Positions 15,417 through 22,017 of a DNA stretch of 22,017 nucleotides are shown here, piece after piece. Under the pieces are notes generated by a model, which did no database searches, was not told the origin of the DNA, and saw only the letters and a program-made list of their open reading frames with translations. The translations under genes were made by a program, and so were the position numbers. Numbering within the stretch: position 1 is the stretch's first letter; each line of letters begins with the position of its first letter. The DNA comes from Alphaproteobacteria bacterium (GTDB lineage: Bacteria > Pseudomonadota > Alphaproteobacteria > Sphingomonadales > Sphingomonadaceae), in contig VBAE01000131.1 of the NCBI GenBank assembly GCA_005882415.1, positions 1-22,017 on the forward strand. The letters run 5' to 3'.

Positions 15417-15512
15417 CGTCACTCCGGGCTTGACCCGGAGTCCATGAACACAGGTTTGTGAAAACTGGACTCGATCCGTGTTCATGGATGCCGGATCAAG
15501 TCCGGCATGACG
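15417..15512. repeat. Palindromic repeat unit B2
   Basis: A 96-bp unit, 125 bp after B1. Left hairpin ACTCCGGG-CTTGA-CCCGGAGT, right hairpin as in A2. It lies just after the end of the minus-strand PhzF gene, so the array could also act as a terminator between convergent genes. Confidence 0.92.
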
Positions 15513-15522
15513 GGGTGAGTCT

Positions 15523-16314
15523 CTAAATCCGGAGCGTTCCTTCGATGACGGTGACGCAGCGGCCGCCGAGGATGATTCGGTCGCCGGCGTAGCGGCATTC
15601 GAGGCGGCCGCCGCGCTTGCTGGCCTGCCAGGCGGTGAAGGAGTCGCGGCCGAGGCGGTCGCACCAGAAGGGGGCCAAGGCGGCGTGGGCGGAGCCGGTG
15701 ACGGGGTCTTCGTCGACGCCCCAGGCGGGGACGAAGACTCGGCTGATCACGTCCTCGGCGCCGTCGCCGCGGGCGGTGACGATGGCCATCAGGTCGATCT
15801 TGGCGAGGGCCGCCATGTCGGGGGCGCAGGCGCGGACTGCGGCGGCGTCGGGGAGGAGGACGATGGCCGTGGCCTCGGTGCCCTTCCAGCTGAGGAAGAC
15901 CTCGCCCTGGGGGGTGCGGAGAGCGTCGAGAAGAGCGGGTTCTTCGGCGGGTTTCACCAGGGTTTCTGGGAGATCGAGGGTGAGGGCGTCGCCGTCGCGG
16001 CCGACTTTGAGGATTCCGGCCTTGCGGGTGCGGAAGCGGATTCGGTCGCCTTCGAGGAGGATGTGGCCGCTGGCGAGGGTGGCGTGGCCGCAGAGCGCCA
16101 CCTCGGTGGTGGGGGTGAACCAGCGGAGGTCATAATCGGCTTCTCCATCGGTGGCGCGGACGGTGAAGGCGGTTTCGGAGAGGTTGTTCTCCATCGCGAT
16201 CGCCTGGAGGGTCTCGTCCGGAAGCCATGCTTCGAGCGGAATGACCGCCGCCGGATTCCCGGTGAAGGGACGGTCCGCAAAAGCGTCGACCTGGAAGATG
16301 CGGTAATCAGGCAT
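15523..16314 (-). CDS. PhzF family isomerase/epimerase-like protein
   Basis: A 263-residue protein with the two-lobed PhzF fold. Signature motifs are FTGNPAAV (17-24), NNLSETAF with the catalytic Glu at 47, CGHATLASG (74-82) and DEDPVTGSAH (200-209). PhzF itself isomerises a dihydroxyanthranilate in phenazine synthesis, but no phenazine genes are here, and most relatives of this type have unknown substrates. It is 3 bp after the stop of the FieF-like transporter gene, so it is the third gene of a pdxH-transporter-phzF group. The ATG at 16314 is unambiguous. Confidence 0.95.
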   Translation of the reverse strand: MPDYRIFQVDAFADRPFTGNPAAVIPLEAWLPDETLQAIAMENNLSETAFTVRATDGEADYDLRWFTPTTEVALCGHATLASGHILLEGDRIRFRTRKAGILKVGRDGDALTLDLPETLVKPAEEPALLDALRTPQGEVFLSWKGTEATAIVLLPDAAAVRACAPDMAALAKIDLMAIVTARGDGAEDVISRVFVPAWGVDEDPVTGSAHAALAPFWCDRLGRDSFTAWQASKRGGRLECRYAGDRIILGGRCVTVIEGTLRI

Positions 16315-16317
16315 TGG

Positions 16318-17268
16318 TCACTCCCCCTGAGTCAGATCCGTCTCGGCCAGCGGGTTGCCGGGCTGGTCGATATGGCCCTCGGGATCGAGGTGGATGAGGA
16401 CTTCGCACCCCGGGAATTCCGCTTCGAGCTTTTGCTCGACCTGGTCCATCACTTCGTGGGCGTCGGCGACGGTCATGGCGGGGTCGACCCAGACGTGGAA
16501 CTGGACGAAGTCGCGGGCGCCGCTGGTTCGGGTGCGGAGGTCGTGGATGCCTTTGAGCTCCGGGTGGCGGCCGGCGATCTCGACGAAGCGGCGGCGTTTC
16601 TCCTCGGGCCATTCCTTGTCCATCAGCTGGTCGATCGCGCGGCTGGAGGCCTTCCACGCGCCCCAGCCGAGCCAGAGGGCGATGGCGAGGCCGAGGATCG
16701 GGTCGGCGCCGGAGATGTGGAGATATTGGTCGAGGACGAGGGCGACGATCACCGACAGGTTCAAGAGGAGGTCGCTCTGGTAGTGAACGTGGTCGGTCTC
16801 GATCGCGACCGAGCCGGTGCTGGCGATGACCCGGCGCTGGTACCAGAGCAAAGCGAAAGTCGCGGCGATGGCGACGATCGAGACTGCGATCCCGTATTCG
16901 GCTTCGGCGGCGGCTTGGTTGTGGAGAAGGCGGTCGACGGCGCGCCAGCCGATTCCGACCGCGGAGAAGCTGATGATCCCGACCTGGAACAGGGCCGCGA
17001 TCGCTTCCGCCTTGCCGTGGCCGAAGCGGTGGTCCCGGTCGGCGGGCATTGCGGCCAAGCGAACGCCGTAGAGGGTGATGAGCGAGGCGACGAGATCGAG
17101 GCCGGTGTCGGCGAGGGAGCCGAGCATGGCGACGGAGCCGGTCGTCCAGGCGGCATAGGCCTTGAGCAGGAGCAGGAAGGTGGCGGTCGCGACGCTGGCC
17201 AGCGCGGCTCGGGAGTTGAGGTTGGCGCCCCCATTATGGGTGGGGGAATGATCATGAGGCGCGCTCAC
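16318..17268 (-). CDS. Cation diffusion facilitator transporter, FieF-like
   Basis: A 316-residue metal transporter with about six helices and a cytoplasmic metallochaperone-like C-terminal domain. The helix-2 site is D54-x3-D58 (LADTGLDL) and the helix-5 site H162-x3-D166 (HVHYQSDLL), the Asp-Asp/His-Asp pattern of FieF (YiiP), which exports Zn2+ or Fe2+ for protons. A His-containing N-terminus (H5, H7, H11) precedes the first helix. The start is a GTG at 17268 that overlaps the pdxH stop as GTGA. No ATG gives a full first helix. It differs in subfamily from the CDF protein at 1428-2348. A PLP-metal link with its neighbours is not established. Confidence 0.94.
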   Translation of the reverse strand: MSAPHDHSPTHNGGANLNSRAALASVATATFLLLLKAYAAWTTGSVAMLGSLADTGLDLVASLITLYGVRLAAMPADRDHRFGHGKAEAIAALFQVGIISFSAVGIGWRAVDRLLHNQAAAEAEYGIAVSIVAIAATFALLWYQRRVIASTGSVAIETDHVHYQSDLLLNLSVIVALVLDQYLHISGADPILGLAIALWLGWGAWKASSRAIDQLMDKEWPEEKRRRFVEIAGRHPELKGIHDLRTRTSGARDFVQFHVWVDPAMTVADAHEVMDQVEQKLEAEFPGCEVLIHLDPEGHIDQPGNPLAETDLTQGE

Positions 17269-17858
17269 GGGTAGAGGAGGCCTTCGCTCCAGCCGTCGCC
17301 GGAGCGGACGAACAGGCGGCGCTCGTGGAGGCGGTGGGGGCGGTCGGACCAGAATTCGATGCGCTCGGGGCGGATCCGGTAGCCGGACCAGCGCGGCGGG
17401 CGGGGGACGGTGCCGCCTTCGAAACGGGCGCGGACCTCTTCGTAGCGCGCTTCGAAGGTGGAGCGGGCGTCGAGGGCTCGCGACTGGTCGGAGGCCCAGG
17501 CGCCGAGCTGGGAATCGCGGCCGCGGCTGGCGAAATAGGCGTCGGCTTCCTCGGCCGAGACCGGCTCCACCGGCCCTTCGGCGCGGACCTGGCGGCGGAG
17601 CGACTTCCAGTGGAAGAGGAGGGACGCGTGTGGATTGGCCGCGAGCTCGGCGCCCTTGCGGCTGTCCATATTGGTGTAGAAGACGAAGCCGCGTTCGTCA
17701 TGGCCCTTCATCAGCACCATGCGCACCGACGGGCGGCCTTCCGCGTCGGCGGTGGCGAGGGCCATGGCGACGGGGTCGTTGGGCTCCGAGAGGCGCGCCT
17801 CGGCCAGCCACTCTTCGAAAAGAGCGTGGGGATCCGGGGCGTGGGGATCGGCGGCCAT
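17265..17858 (-). CDS. pdxH: Pyridoxamine 5'-phosphate oxidase PdxH
   Basis: A 197-residue FMN enzyme that oxidises pyridoxine or pyridoxamine 5'-phosphate to PLP with oxygen. Motifs are SVRMVLMKG (44-52), SRKG (66-69), SRGRDSQLGAWASDQS (111-126) and the C-terminal PPRWSGYRIRPERIEFW followed by RLHER (154-180), all in the family order. I chose the ATG at 17858, which gives the typical length. A longer frame to 17963 would add a basic tail unlike the family. Its stop overlaps the start of the FieF-like gene, so it leads a three-gene minus-strand unit. It is divergent from the J-domain gene, with 134 bp between. Confidence 0.96.
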   Translation of the reverse strand: MAADPHAPDPHALFEEWLAEARLSEPNDPVAMALATADAEGRPSVRMVLMKGHDERGFVFYTNMDSRKGAELAANPHASLLFHWKSLRRQVRAEGPVEPVSAEEADAYFASRGRDSQLGAWASDQSRALDARSTFEARYEEVRARFEGGTVPRPPRWSGYRIRPERIEFWSDRPHRLHERRLFVRSGDGWSEGLLYP

Positions 17859-17890
17859 GGCGGACCTTTGCCGCCGCGGCGCGCTTCGCA

Positions 17891-17905
17891 CAAGCGGAAC
17901 GCTTG
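17891..17905. repeat. Inverted repeat between pdxH and the J-domain gene
   Basis: CAAGCG (17891-17896) and CGCTTG (17900-17905) are perfect arms with a GAA loop. It overlaps the -35 part of the candidate heat-shock promoter and lies 33 bases upstream of the pdxH start, so it could control either gene. May be chance. Confidence 0.35.
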
Positions 17906-17928
17906 CACGCGGCTTCATCCTTTCCCAT
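17902..17928 (+). promoter_or_regulatory. Candidate heat-shock (sigma-32) promoter for the J-domain gene
   Basis: CTTG at 17902-17905 and CCCAT at 17924-17928 resemble the sigma-32 elements (CTTGAA and CCCCAT-T) at slightly long spacing. The downstream gene is a chaperone partner, which makes heat control plausible. Transcription would begin near 17936. The match is partial. Confidence 0.3.
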
Positions 17929-17992
17929 GTCGAAGTGCGTTGCCTGGTTAAAACAGTAGACATTTGATCACGGGTGGAGAACGAAGCGCGCT

Positions 17993-18888
17993 ATGGCGGA
18001 TCTCTATGCACAGCTCGGCGTGAAGCGCGACGCGAGCGAGGCCGATATCAAAAAGGCCTATCGCAAGCTCGCCAAGGAGCTTCACCCCGACCGCAACAAG
18101 GACAATCCCAAGGCGACCGAGCGCTTTTCCAAGGTGACGCAGGCCTACGACCTGCTCACCGACAAGGACAAGCGGGCGCGGTACGACCGCGGCGAGATCG
18201 ACGAGGACGGCAATCCGAAGATGCCGTTCGGTTATGGCGGCGGCGGGGCCGGCGCTGGGCCGGCGGGCGGGTTTCGCAGGGCGCCGGGCGGCGGGTTCGA
18301 GGCGGGGGGCGAGGAAGTCGACCTCTCCGACCTGTTCGAGGGGCTGTTCGGCGGCGGCTCCAGGCGGGGGCGCGGGGCGGCTATCGGCTGGCGGTGTCGT
18401 TCGAGGACGCGGCGGCGCTCAAGGAGCAGCGCGTCACCCTCGGCGGCGGCAAGACGATCAGCATCAAGCTTCCCAAGGGCGTCGAGGACGGGGCCAAGAT
18501 CCGGCTCTCGGGCCAGGGGCAGCCCGGACCGGCGGGGCCGGGCGACGCGATCGTCACCATCCATATCACGCCGCACCGCTTCTACACGCGCGACGGCGAC
18601 AATATCCGGGTGGAAGTGGCGGTGTCGCTCGACGAGGCGGTGCTCGGCGCCAAGATCAAGGTGCCGACCGTCGACGGACCGGTGATGGTGTCGATTCCTG
18701 CAGGCACATCGTCCGGCAAGACGCTTCGGCTGAAGGGCAAGGGCTTCACCGGGCGGACGGGGCTCAGGGGCGACCAACTGCTGACGCTGATGGTCGACGT
18801 GCCCGGGGACGATGCGGAGCTGCAGGCCTTCGTCGAAAGCTGGAAGCGGAAGGGCAAAGGAAACCCGCGGGCGTCCTTGGGCGTCTAG
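17993..18888 (+). pseudogene. DnaJ/CbpA-like J-domain co-chaperone, frameshifted
   Basis: Read as one unit, this is a 298-residue co-chaperone of the CbpA type, without a zinc finger. The J domain comes first, with HPD at 31-33 in LHPDRNKDNP, then a Gly-rich linker (to about 124), then the substrate-binding C-terminal domains with YRLAVSFEDAA, RFYTRDGDN and GKTLRLKGKGF. Such proteins deliver clients to DnaK and stimulate its ATPase. The first frame runs to the Gly-rich linker and the C-terminal domains continue in the -1 frame. The switch falls near 18366-18377, where GGGGG and GGGG runs lie close together. One extra G in the five-G run would restore the frame, giving SRRGARGGYRLAVSF. This may be a sequencing error, a real inactivating mutation or frameshifting. 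The next gene starts six bases after the stop. Confidence 0.85.
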
Positions 18889-18894
18889 GGGCTT

Positions 18895-19863
18895 GTGAAC
18901 CCGCACGTTTCCCCCGAATCGCCAGAGGCAAGACAGAAAAGGCTGGCGCGCGCCAAGGCGCGGTTCGGCAAGATCAGGGGCGGGATGAAGCCCGGCGCCT
19001 ACCCGTTCGAAGTGATGAAACGGGTAGCGATCGGCGTCTATACGGACGGCTTCATCCATGCGGGGAACCTCGCTTACCTCGCGCTGATGACGCTCTTCCC
19101 CTTCGTCATCGTCGCCGCTGCGGTGGCGCGGCTGTTCGGGCAGACGGAAGGGGGGATGCAGACCGTCATCGCCTTGCTGCAGACGATGCCGCCCGACGTC
19201 GCCGATGTCTTGAGGAAGCCGATCAGCGACGTTCTGCTGGCGCGGTCGGGGAGCCTGCTCTGGCTCGGCGCTTTGGTGGGACTGTGGACGACGGGGAGCT
19301 TCATCGAGACGATCCGCGACATCCTCCGCCGCGCTTATGGGGTGACGTCCGGAGCGCCCTTCTGGGAGTATAGGCTGGGCTCGATCGGGCTGATCGTCGC
19401 GGCGGTGATCCTGATGCTGATGTCGTTCAGCGCCTCGATCCTGCTCTCCAGCGTCGAGCAGTTCATCAGCCAGCTCGTCCCGGCGGCGGACGACGTGATC
19501 GGCATCGTCTCCCTGTTCCGGATCGTGCCGGGGCTGGTGCTGTTCGGGTCGGTCTATCTGATCTTCGTCTCTCTGACCCCGCGCAAATACAGGCGGATGA
19601 AGTGCCGCAAATGGCCCGGGGCGCTGGTCGTGACGCTCTGGTGGCTGGCGACGACGGCGCTGCTTCCGGTCGTGCTCTCCAGCCTCGGCGGCTACGACCT
19701 CACCTACGGGAGCCTGGCCGGGGTGATCATCGCGCTGATTTTCTTCTTCATCATCGGCCTCGGCGTGGTTATCGGCGCGCAGCTCAACGCGGCACTGGCG
19801 GAACCTCCGGATCCCACGGTAAAGGACGTGCGCGAGGCCAAGGCGGAACTGGAGGCGACATGA
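18895..19863 (+). CDS. YihY/virulence factor BrkB family membrane protein
   Basis: A 322-residue integral membrane protein with about six helices. The conserved family block is visible as AGNLAYLALMTLFPFVIVAA, with SGSLLWLGALVGLWTTGSFI next and GSLAGVIIALIFFFIIGLGV near the end. It has a basic N-terminal tail and an acidic C-terminal tail. The family was once thought to be RNase BN, and that has been withdrawn; its role is not clear. The GTG start at 18895 is preceded by TAGGGG; an internal ATG at 18985 would remove 30 residues of the tail. The stop overlaps the fabI start as ATGA, so it is coupled to fabI. Confidence 0.93.
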   Translation: MNPHVSPESPEARQKRLARAKARFGKIRGGMKPGAYPFEVMKRVAIGVYTDGFIHAGNLAYLALMTLFPFVIVAAAVARLFGQTEGGMQTVIALLQTMPPDVADVLRKPISDVLLARSGSLLWLGALVGLWTTGSFIETIRDILRRAYGVTSGAPFWEYRLGSIGLIVAAVILMLMSFSASILLSSVEQFISQLVPAADDVIGIVSLFRIVPGLVLFGSVYLIFVSLTPRKYRRMKCRKWPGALVVTLWWLATTALLPVVLSSLGGYDLTYGSLAGVIIALIFFFIIGLGVVIGAQLNAALAEPPDPTVKDVREAKAELEAT

Positions 19864-20663
19864 ACGGGCTGATGGCGGGCAAGAGGGGGCTGATCATGGG
19901 CCTCGCCAACGACAAGTCGCTCGCCTGGGGGATTGCAAAGAAGCTCGGCGAACAGGGCGCGGAGCTGGCTTTCTCCTATCAGGGCGATGCGCTTTTGAAG
20001 CGGGTCGGGCCGCTGGCACAGCAGCTTGGCTCGGACTTCCTGATCGATTGCGACGTCTCCGACATGGCCGATCTGGACCGGGCGTTCGAAGCGCTGAAGG
20101 CGCGGTGGGAGACGATCGACTTCGTCGTCCACGCGATCGGCTTTTCGGACAAGAACGAGCTTCGCGGGAAATATGTCGACACGAGCCTCGAGAATTTCCT
20201 GATGTCGATGAACATCTCCGCCTACAGCTTCACCGCCGTCGCGCGGCGGGCGCGGGAGATGATGCCGAACGGGGGGAGCCTCCTCACCCTGTCCTATTAC
20301 GGCGCCGAGAAGGTGATCCCGCATTACAATGTCATGGGCCTCGCCAAGGCGGCGCTCGAGACCAGCGTCAAATATCTGGCGATGGACCTGGGGCCGGAGA
20401 ATATCCGCGTGAACGCGATCTCCGCGGGCCCGATCAAGACCCTGGCCGCCAGCGGCATCGGCGACTTCCGCTACATTTTGAAGTGGAACGAGTATAATTC
20501 GCCGCTGCGGCGCAACGTGACCATCGACGATGTGGGCGGCGCGGGGCTGTATCTGCTGTCCGACCTCGCCTCCGGGGTGACGGGCGAGATCCACCATGTC
20601 GACGCCGGCTACAACGTCATCGGAATGAAAGCCGAAGACGCGCCGGACATCAATGTTGCTTGA
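19860..20663 (+). CDS. fabI: Enoyl-[acyl-carrier-protein] reductase (NADH) FabI
   Basis: A 267-residue short-chain dehydrogenase-type enzyme that carries out the last step of each round of fatty-acid elongation, reducing enoyl-ACP. The nucleotide-binding start is MGLANDKSLAWGIA. The catalytic residues fall on the E. coli numbering: Y146 in LSYYGAEK, then Y156-x6-K163 in PHYNVMGLAK. GPIKTLAASGIGDF is the substrate-loop region. HAIGF and NVMG match the E. coli segments that contact triclosan (G93, M159), so sensitivity is likely, though untested. The ATG at 19860 has GGAGG five bases upstream and overlaps the YihY stop. Confidence 0.97.
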   Translation: MNGLMAGKRGLIMGLANDKSLAWGIAKKLGEQGAELAFSYQGDALLKRVGPLAQQLGSDFLIDCDVSDMADLDRAFEALKARWETIDFVVHAIGFSDKNELRGKYVDTSLENFLMSMNISAYSFTAVARRAREMMPNGGSLLTLSYYGAEKVIPHYNVMGLAKAALETSVKYLAMDLGPENIRVNAISAGPIKTLAASGIGDFRYILKWNEYNSPLRRNVTIDDVGGAGLYLLSDLASGVTGEIHHVDAGYNVIGMKAEDAPDINVA

Positions 20664-20668
20664 ACTTT

Positions 20669-20729
20669 CCCCTCTCCCTTTACGGGAGAGGGAGGGGCCC
20701 GCCCGCAAAGCGTGTGGGAGGGTGAGGGA
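20669..20729. repeat. Dispersed-type palindromic element after fabI
   Basis: CCCTCTCCC (20670-20678) and GGGAGAGGG (20684-20692) are perfect arms with a five-base loop. A G-rich right part ends GGGAGGGTGAGGG. It resembles a repeat commonly scattered between genes in GC-rich proteobacteria. It starts six bases after the fabI stop and could terminate transcription, though no T tract follows. Its right end supplies the ribosome-binding site for the next gene. Confidence 0.55.
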
Positions 20730-21005
20730 ATGGCAGGCAAGTCGAGAGCGCATGGAATGAGCACCTCGGTTCAAGCGACAAACGTCGAGTTTGACGAAGA
20801 TCGGATGTGGGTCCGCCTCGACGATGGTCGCGTGGTCGGCGTCCCGCTCGCCTGGTACCCGCGGCTTCTGCATGCTTCCGCAGACGAGCGGAGCCAATTG
20901 TGGATGTCTCCCAGCGGCTTGCATTGGGACGAGCTGGATGAGGACATCTCCGTCGCCGGCATCCTCGCAGGACGCGGGGACATCACCTCCGCTCCCGCGG
21001 CGTGA
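20730..21005 (+). CDS. DUF2442 domain-containing protein
   Basis: A 91-residue protein with one DUF2442 domain: the strand segment NVEFDEDRMWVRLDDGRVVG, then VPLAWYPRLLHAS, and HWDELDEDISVAGILAG at the end, which is the family signature. DUF2442 proteins often sit beside a DUF4160 partner and have been proposed as antitoxin-like, but no partner gene is here. The ATG at 20730 is chosen because AGGGTGAGGGA lies just before it. A GTG at 20712 and an ATG at 20757 are alternatives; the shorter one still keeps the domain. Its stop overlaps the aroC start as GTGA. Confidence 0.87.
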   Translation: MAGKSRAHGMSTSVQATNVEFDEDRMWVRLDDGRVVGVPLAWYPRLLHASADERSQLWMSPSGLHWDELDEDISVAGILAGRGDITSAPAA

Positions 21006-22017
21006 GCCTGAACAGCTTCGGCCGGGTTTTCCGCTTTACCACCTGGGGGGAGAGCCATGGGCCTGCCATAGGCGCGGTGGTGGATGGGTGTCCGCCGGGG
21101 CTGGCGCTGAGCGAGGGGGATATTCAGCCCTGGCTCGACAAGAGGCGGCCGGGGCAGTCGCGGTTTACGACGCAGCGGCGGGAGCCGGATTTGGTTCGGA
21201 TCCTGTCCGGGACGTTCGAGGGGCGGACGACGGGGACTCCGATCAGCCTCATGATCGACAATGTCGATGCGCGGTCGAAAGACTATGGCGAGGCGGCGCC
21301 ACCTTACCGGCCGGGGCATGCCGATTACGCCTATGACGCCAAGTACGGGATCCGCGATTGGAAGGGCGGCGGGCGGAGCTCGGCGCGGGAGACTGCGGCG
21401 CGGGTCGCGGCAGGGGCGGTGGCGCGGCTGGTGGTGCCCGAGGTGCGGATCCGGGCCTTCGTCGTGGAAATCGGGGGGTATGCGATCGACCGCGCCGCGT
21501 ATGACGACGCTGAGATCGACTCCAATCCCTTCTTCTGCCCGGACGCGGCTGCGGCTGCGCGGTGGGAAGGGCTGGTCGACCGGGCGCGCAAGGACGGGAG
21601 CTCGCTCGGCGCCATCGTGGAGTGCGTTGCGGAGGGCGTGCCCGCCGGCTGGGGGGCGCCGGTCTACGGCAAGCTCGATGCCGACCTGGCCGCCGCGGCG
21701 ATGTCGATCAACGCGGTGAAGGGGGTGGAGATCGGCGCCGGCTTCGGCGCGGCGCGGCTGAGCGGCGAGGAGAATGCTGATCGGATGCGGCCGGGCCCGG
21801 AATTCCTTTCCAACCATTCGGGCGGAGTCGCGGGCGGGATATCGACGGGGCAGCCGGTGGTGCTGCGGGTGGCGTTCAAGCCCACCTCTTCGATCCTGAC
21901 CCCGGTCGAGACGATCGACCGCGACGGCAATGCCGCCGAGGCGGTGACCAAGGGGCGGCACGACCCCTGCGTCGGAATCAGGGGTGCGCCGGTGGTGGAA
22001 GCGATGATGGCTTTGGT
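21002..22017 (+). CDS. aroC: Chorismate synthase AroC (partial, C-terminus beyond window)
   Basis: The frame is open from a GTG at 21002 to the window edge, giving 338 full codons of a protein usually about 360 long. It makes chorismate from EPSP using reduced FMN, the last step of the shikimate pathway. Family motifs are NSFGRVFRFTTWGESHG with the conserved His at 19, RPGHADYAYDAKYG (H106), GGGRSSARETAARVAAGA and KGRHDPC (H320). The GTG overlaps the DUF2442 stop as GTGA, so translation is probably coupled. No ATG fits the family start. Confidence 0.96.
   Translation, partial: MSLNSFGRVFRFTTWGESHGPAIGAVVDGCPPGLALSEGDIQPWLDKRRPGQSRFTTQRREPDLVRILSGTFEGRTTGTPISLMIDNVDARSKDYGEAAPPYRPGHADYAYDAKYGIRDWKGGGRSSARETAARVAAGAVARLVVPEVRIRAFVVEIGGYAIDRAAYDDAEIDSNPFFCPDAAAAARWEGLVDRARKDGSSLGAIVECVAEGVPAGWGAPVYGKLDADLAAAAMSINAVKGVEIGAGFGAARLSGEENADRMRPGPEFLSNHSGGVAGGISTGQPVVLRVAFKPTSSILTPVETIDRDGNAAEAVTKGRHDPCVGIRGAPVVEAMMAL

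Noticed and set aside
15685..17274. A 529-codon plus-strand open frame over the PhzF and FieF-like genes
   Set aside because: The opposite strand encodes two well-recognised families with motifs in place. This frame is acidic, Gly-rich antisense.

Overview
The window is GC-rich (roughly two thirds G+C by eye) and looks like the chromosome of an alphaproteobacterium, most likely a sphingomonad. The clues are a SciP (DUF1153) gene, which is an alphaproteobacterial cell-cycle regulator; a candidate EcfG general-stress promoter in front of a GlsB/YeaQ gene; an HWE/HisKA_2-type histidine kinase; intergenic palindromic repeats of the CGTCAT...ATGACG type; and a J-domain / YihY / fabI / aroC gene order. 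Species cannot be fixed from the sequence. No tRNA, rRNA, transposase, phage gene or CRISPR array was seen.

Layout. Positions 1-7941 hold five genes, all on the minus strand. In transcription order they are an RND periplasmic adaptor, an RND inner-membrane pump, a DUF445 membrane protein, a ZnT9-like cation diffusion facilitator and a secreted amidohydrolase cut by the left edge. Gaps are only 29-43 bp, so they may form one operon for envelope transport. Positions 8051-9196 hold the candidate EcfG promoter, a GlsB-type stress membrane protein and a periplasmic SIMPL-domain protein, ending in a strong hairpin that faces sciP (minus strand). Positions 9683-12619 hold a doubtful small ORF, mnmA, and a coupled histidine kinase/NUDIX pair behind a near-perfect FNR/FixK-type site.

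Positions 12628-15512 are the most unusual part. Two arrays of a ~96-bp double-hairpin repeat (period 125-126 bp) bracket a translationally coupled pair that I cannot assign to a family: a five-helix membrane protein with an Ala/Pro-rich loop, and an exported protein with a vWA/MIDAS-like motif. The repeat hairpins show compensatory base changes between copies.

Positions 15523-17858 are a tight minus-strand group (pdxH, FieF-like transporter, PhzF-family protein). Positions 17993-22017 run on the plus strand: a J-domain co-chaperone broken by a one-base frameshift in a G run, a YihY/BrkB membrane protein, fabI, a small DUF2442 protein and aroC (cut by the right edge). Four junctions in the window use a GTGA overlap and one uses ATGA, so translational coupling is common here.

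The housekeeping functions (tRNA thiolation, PLP synthesis, fatty-acid elongation, chorismate synthesis) are secure. The repeat-flanked pair, the kinase with no ordinary start codon and an FNR-like site, and the frameshifted chaperone are the parts worth checking.
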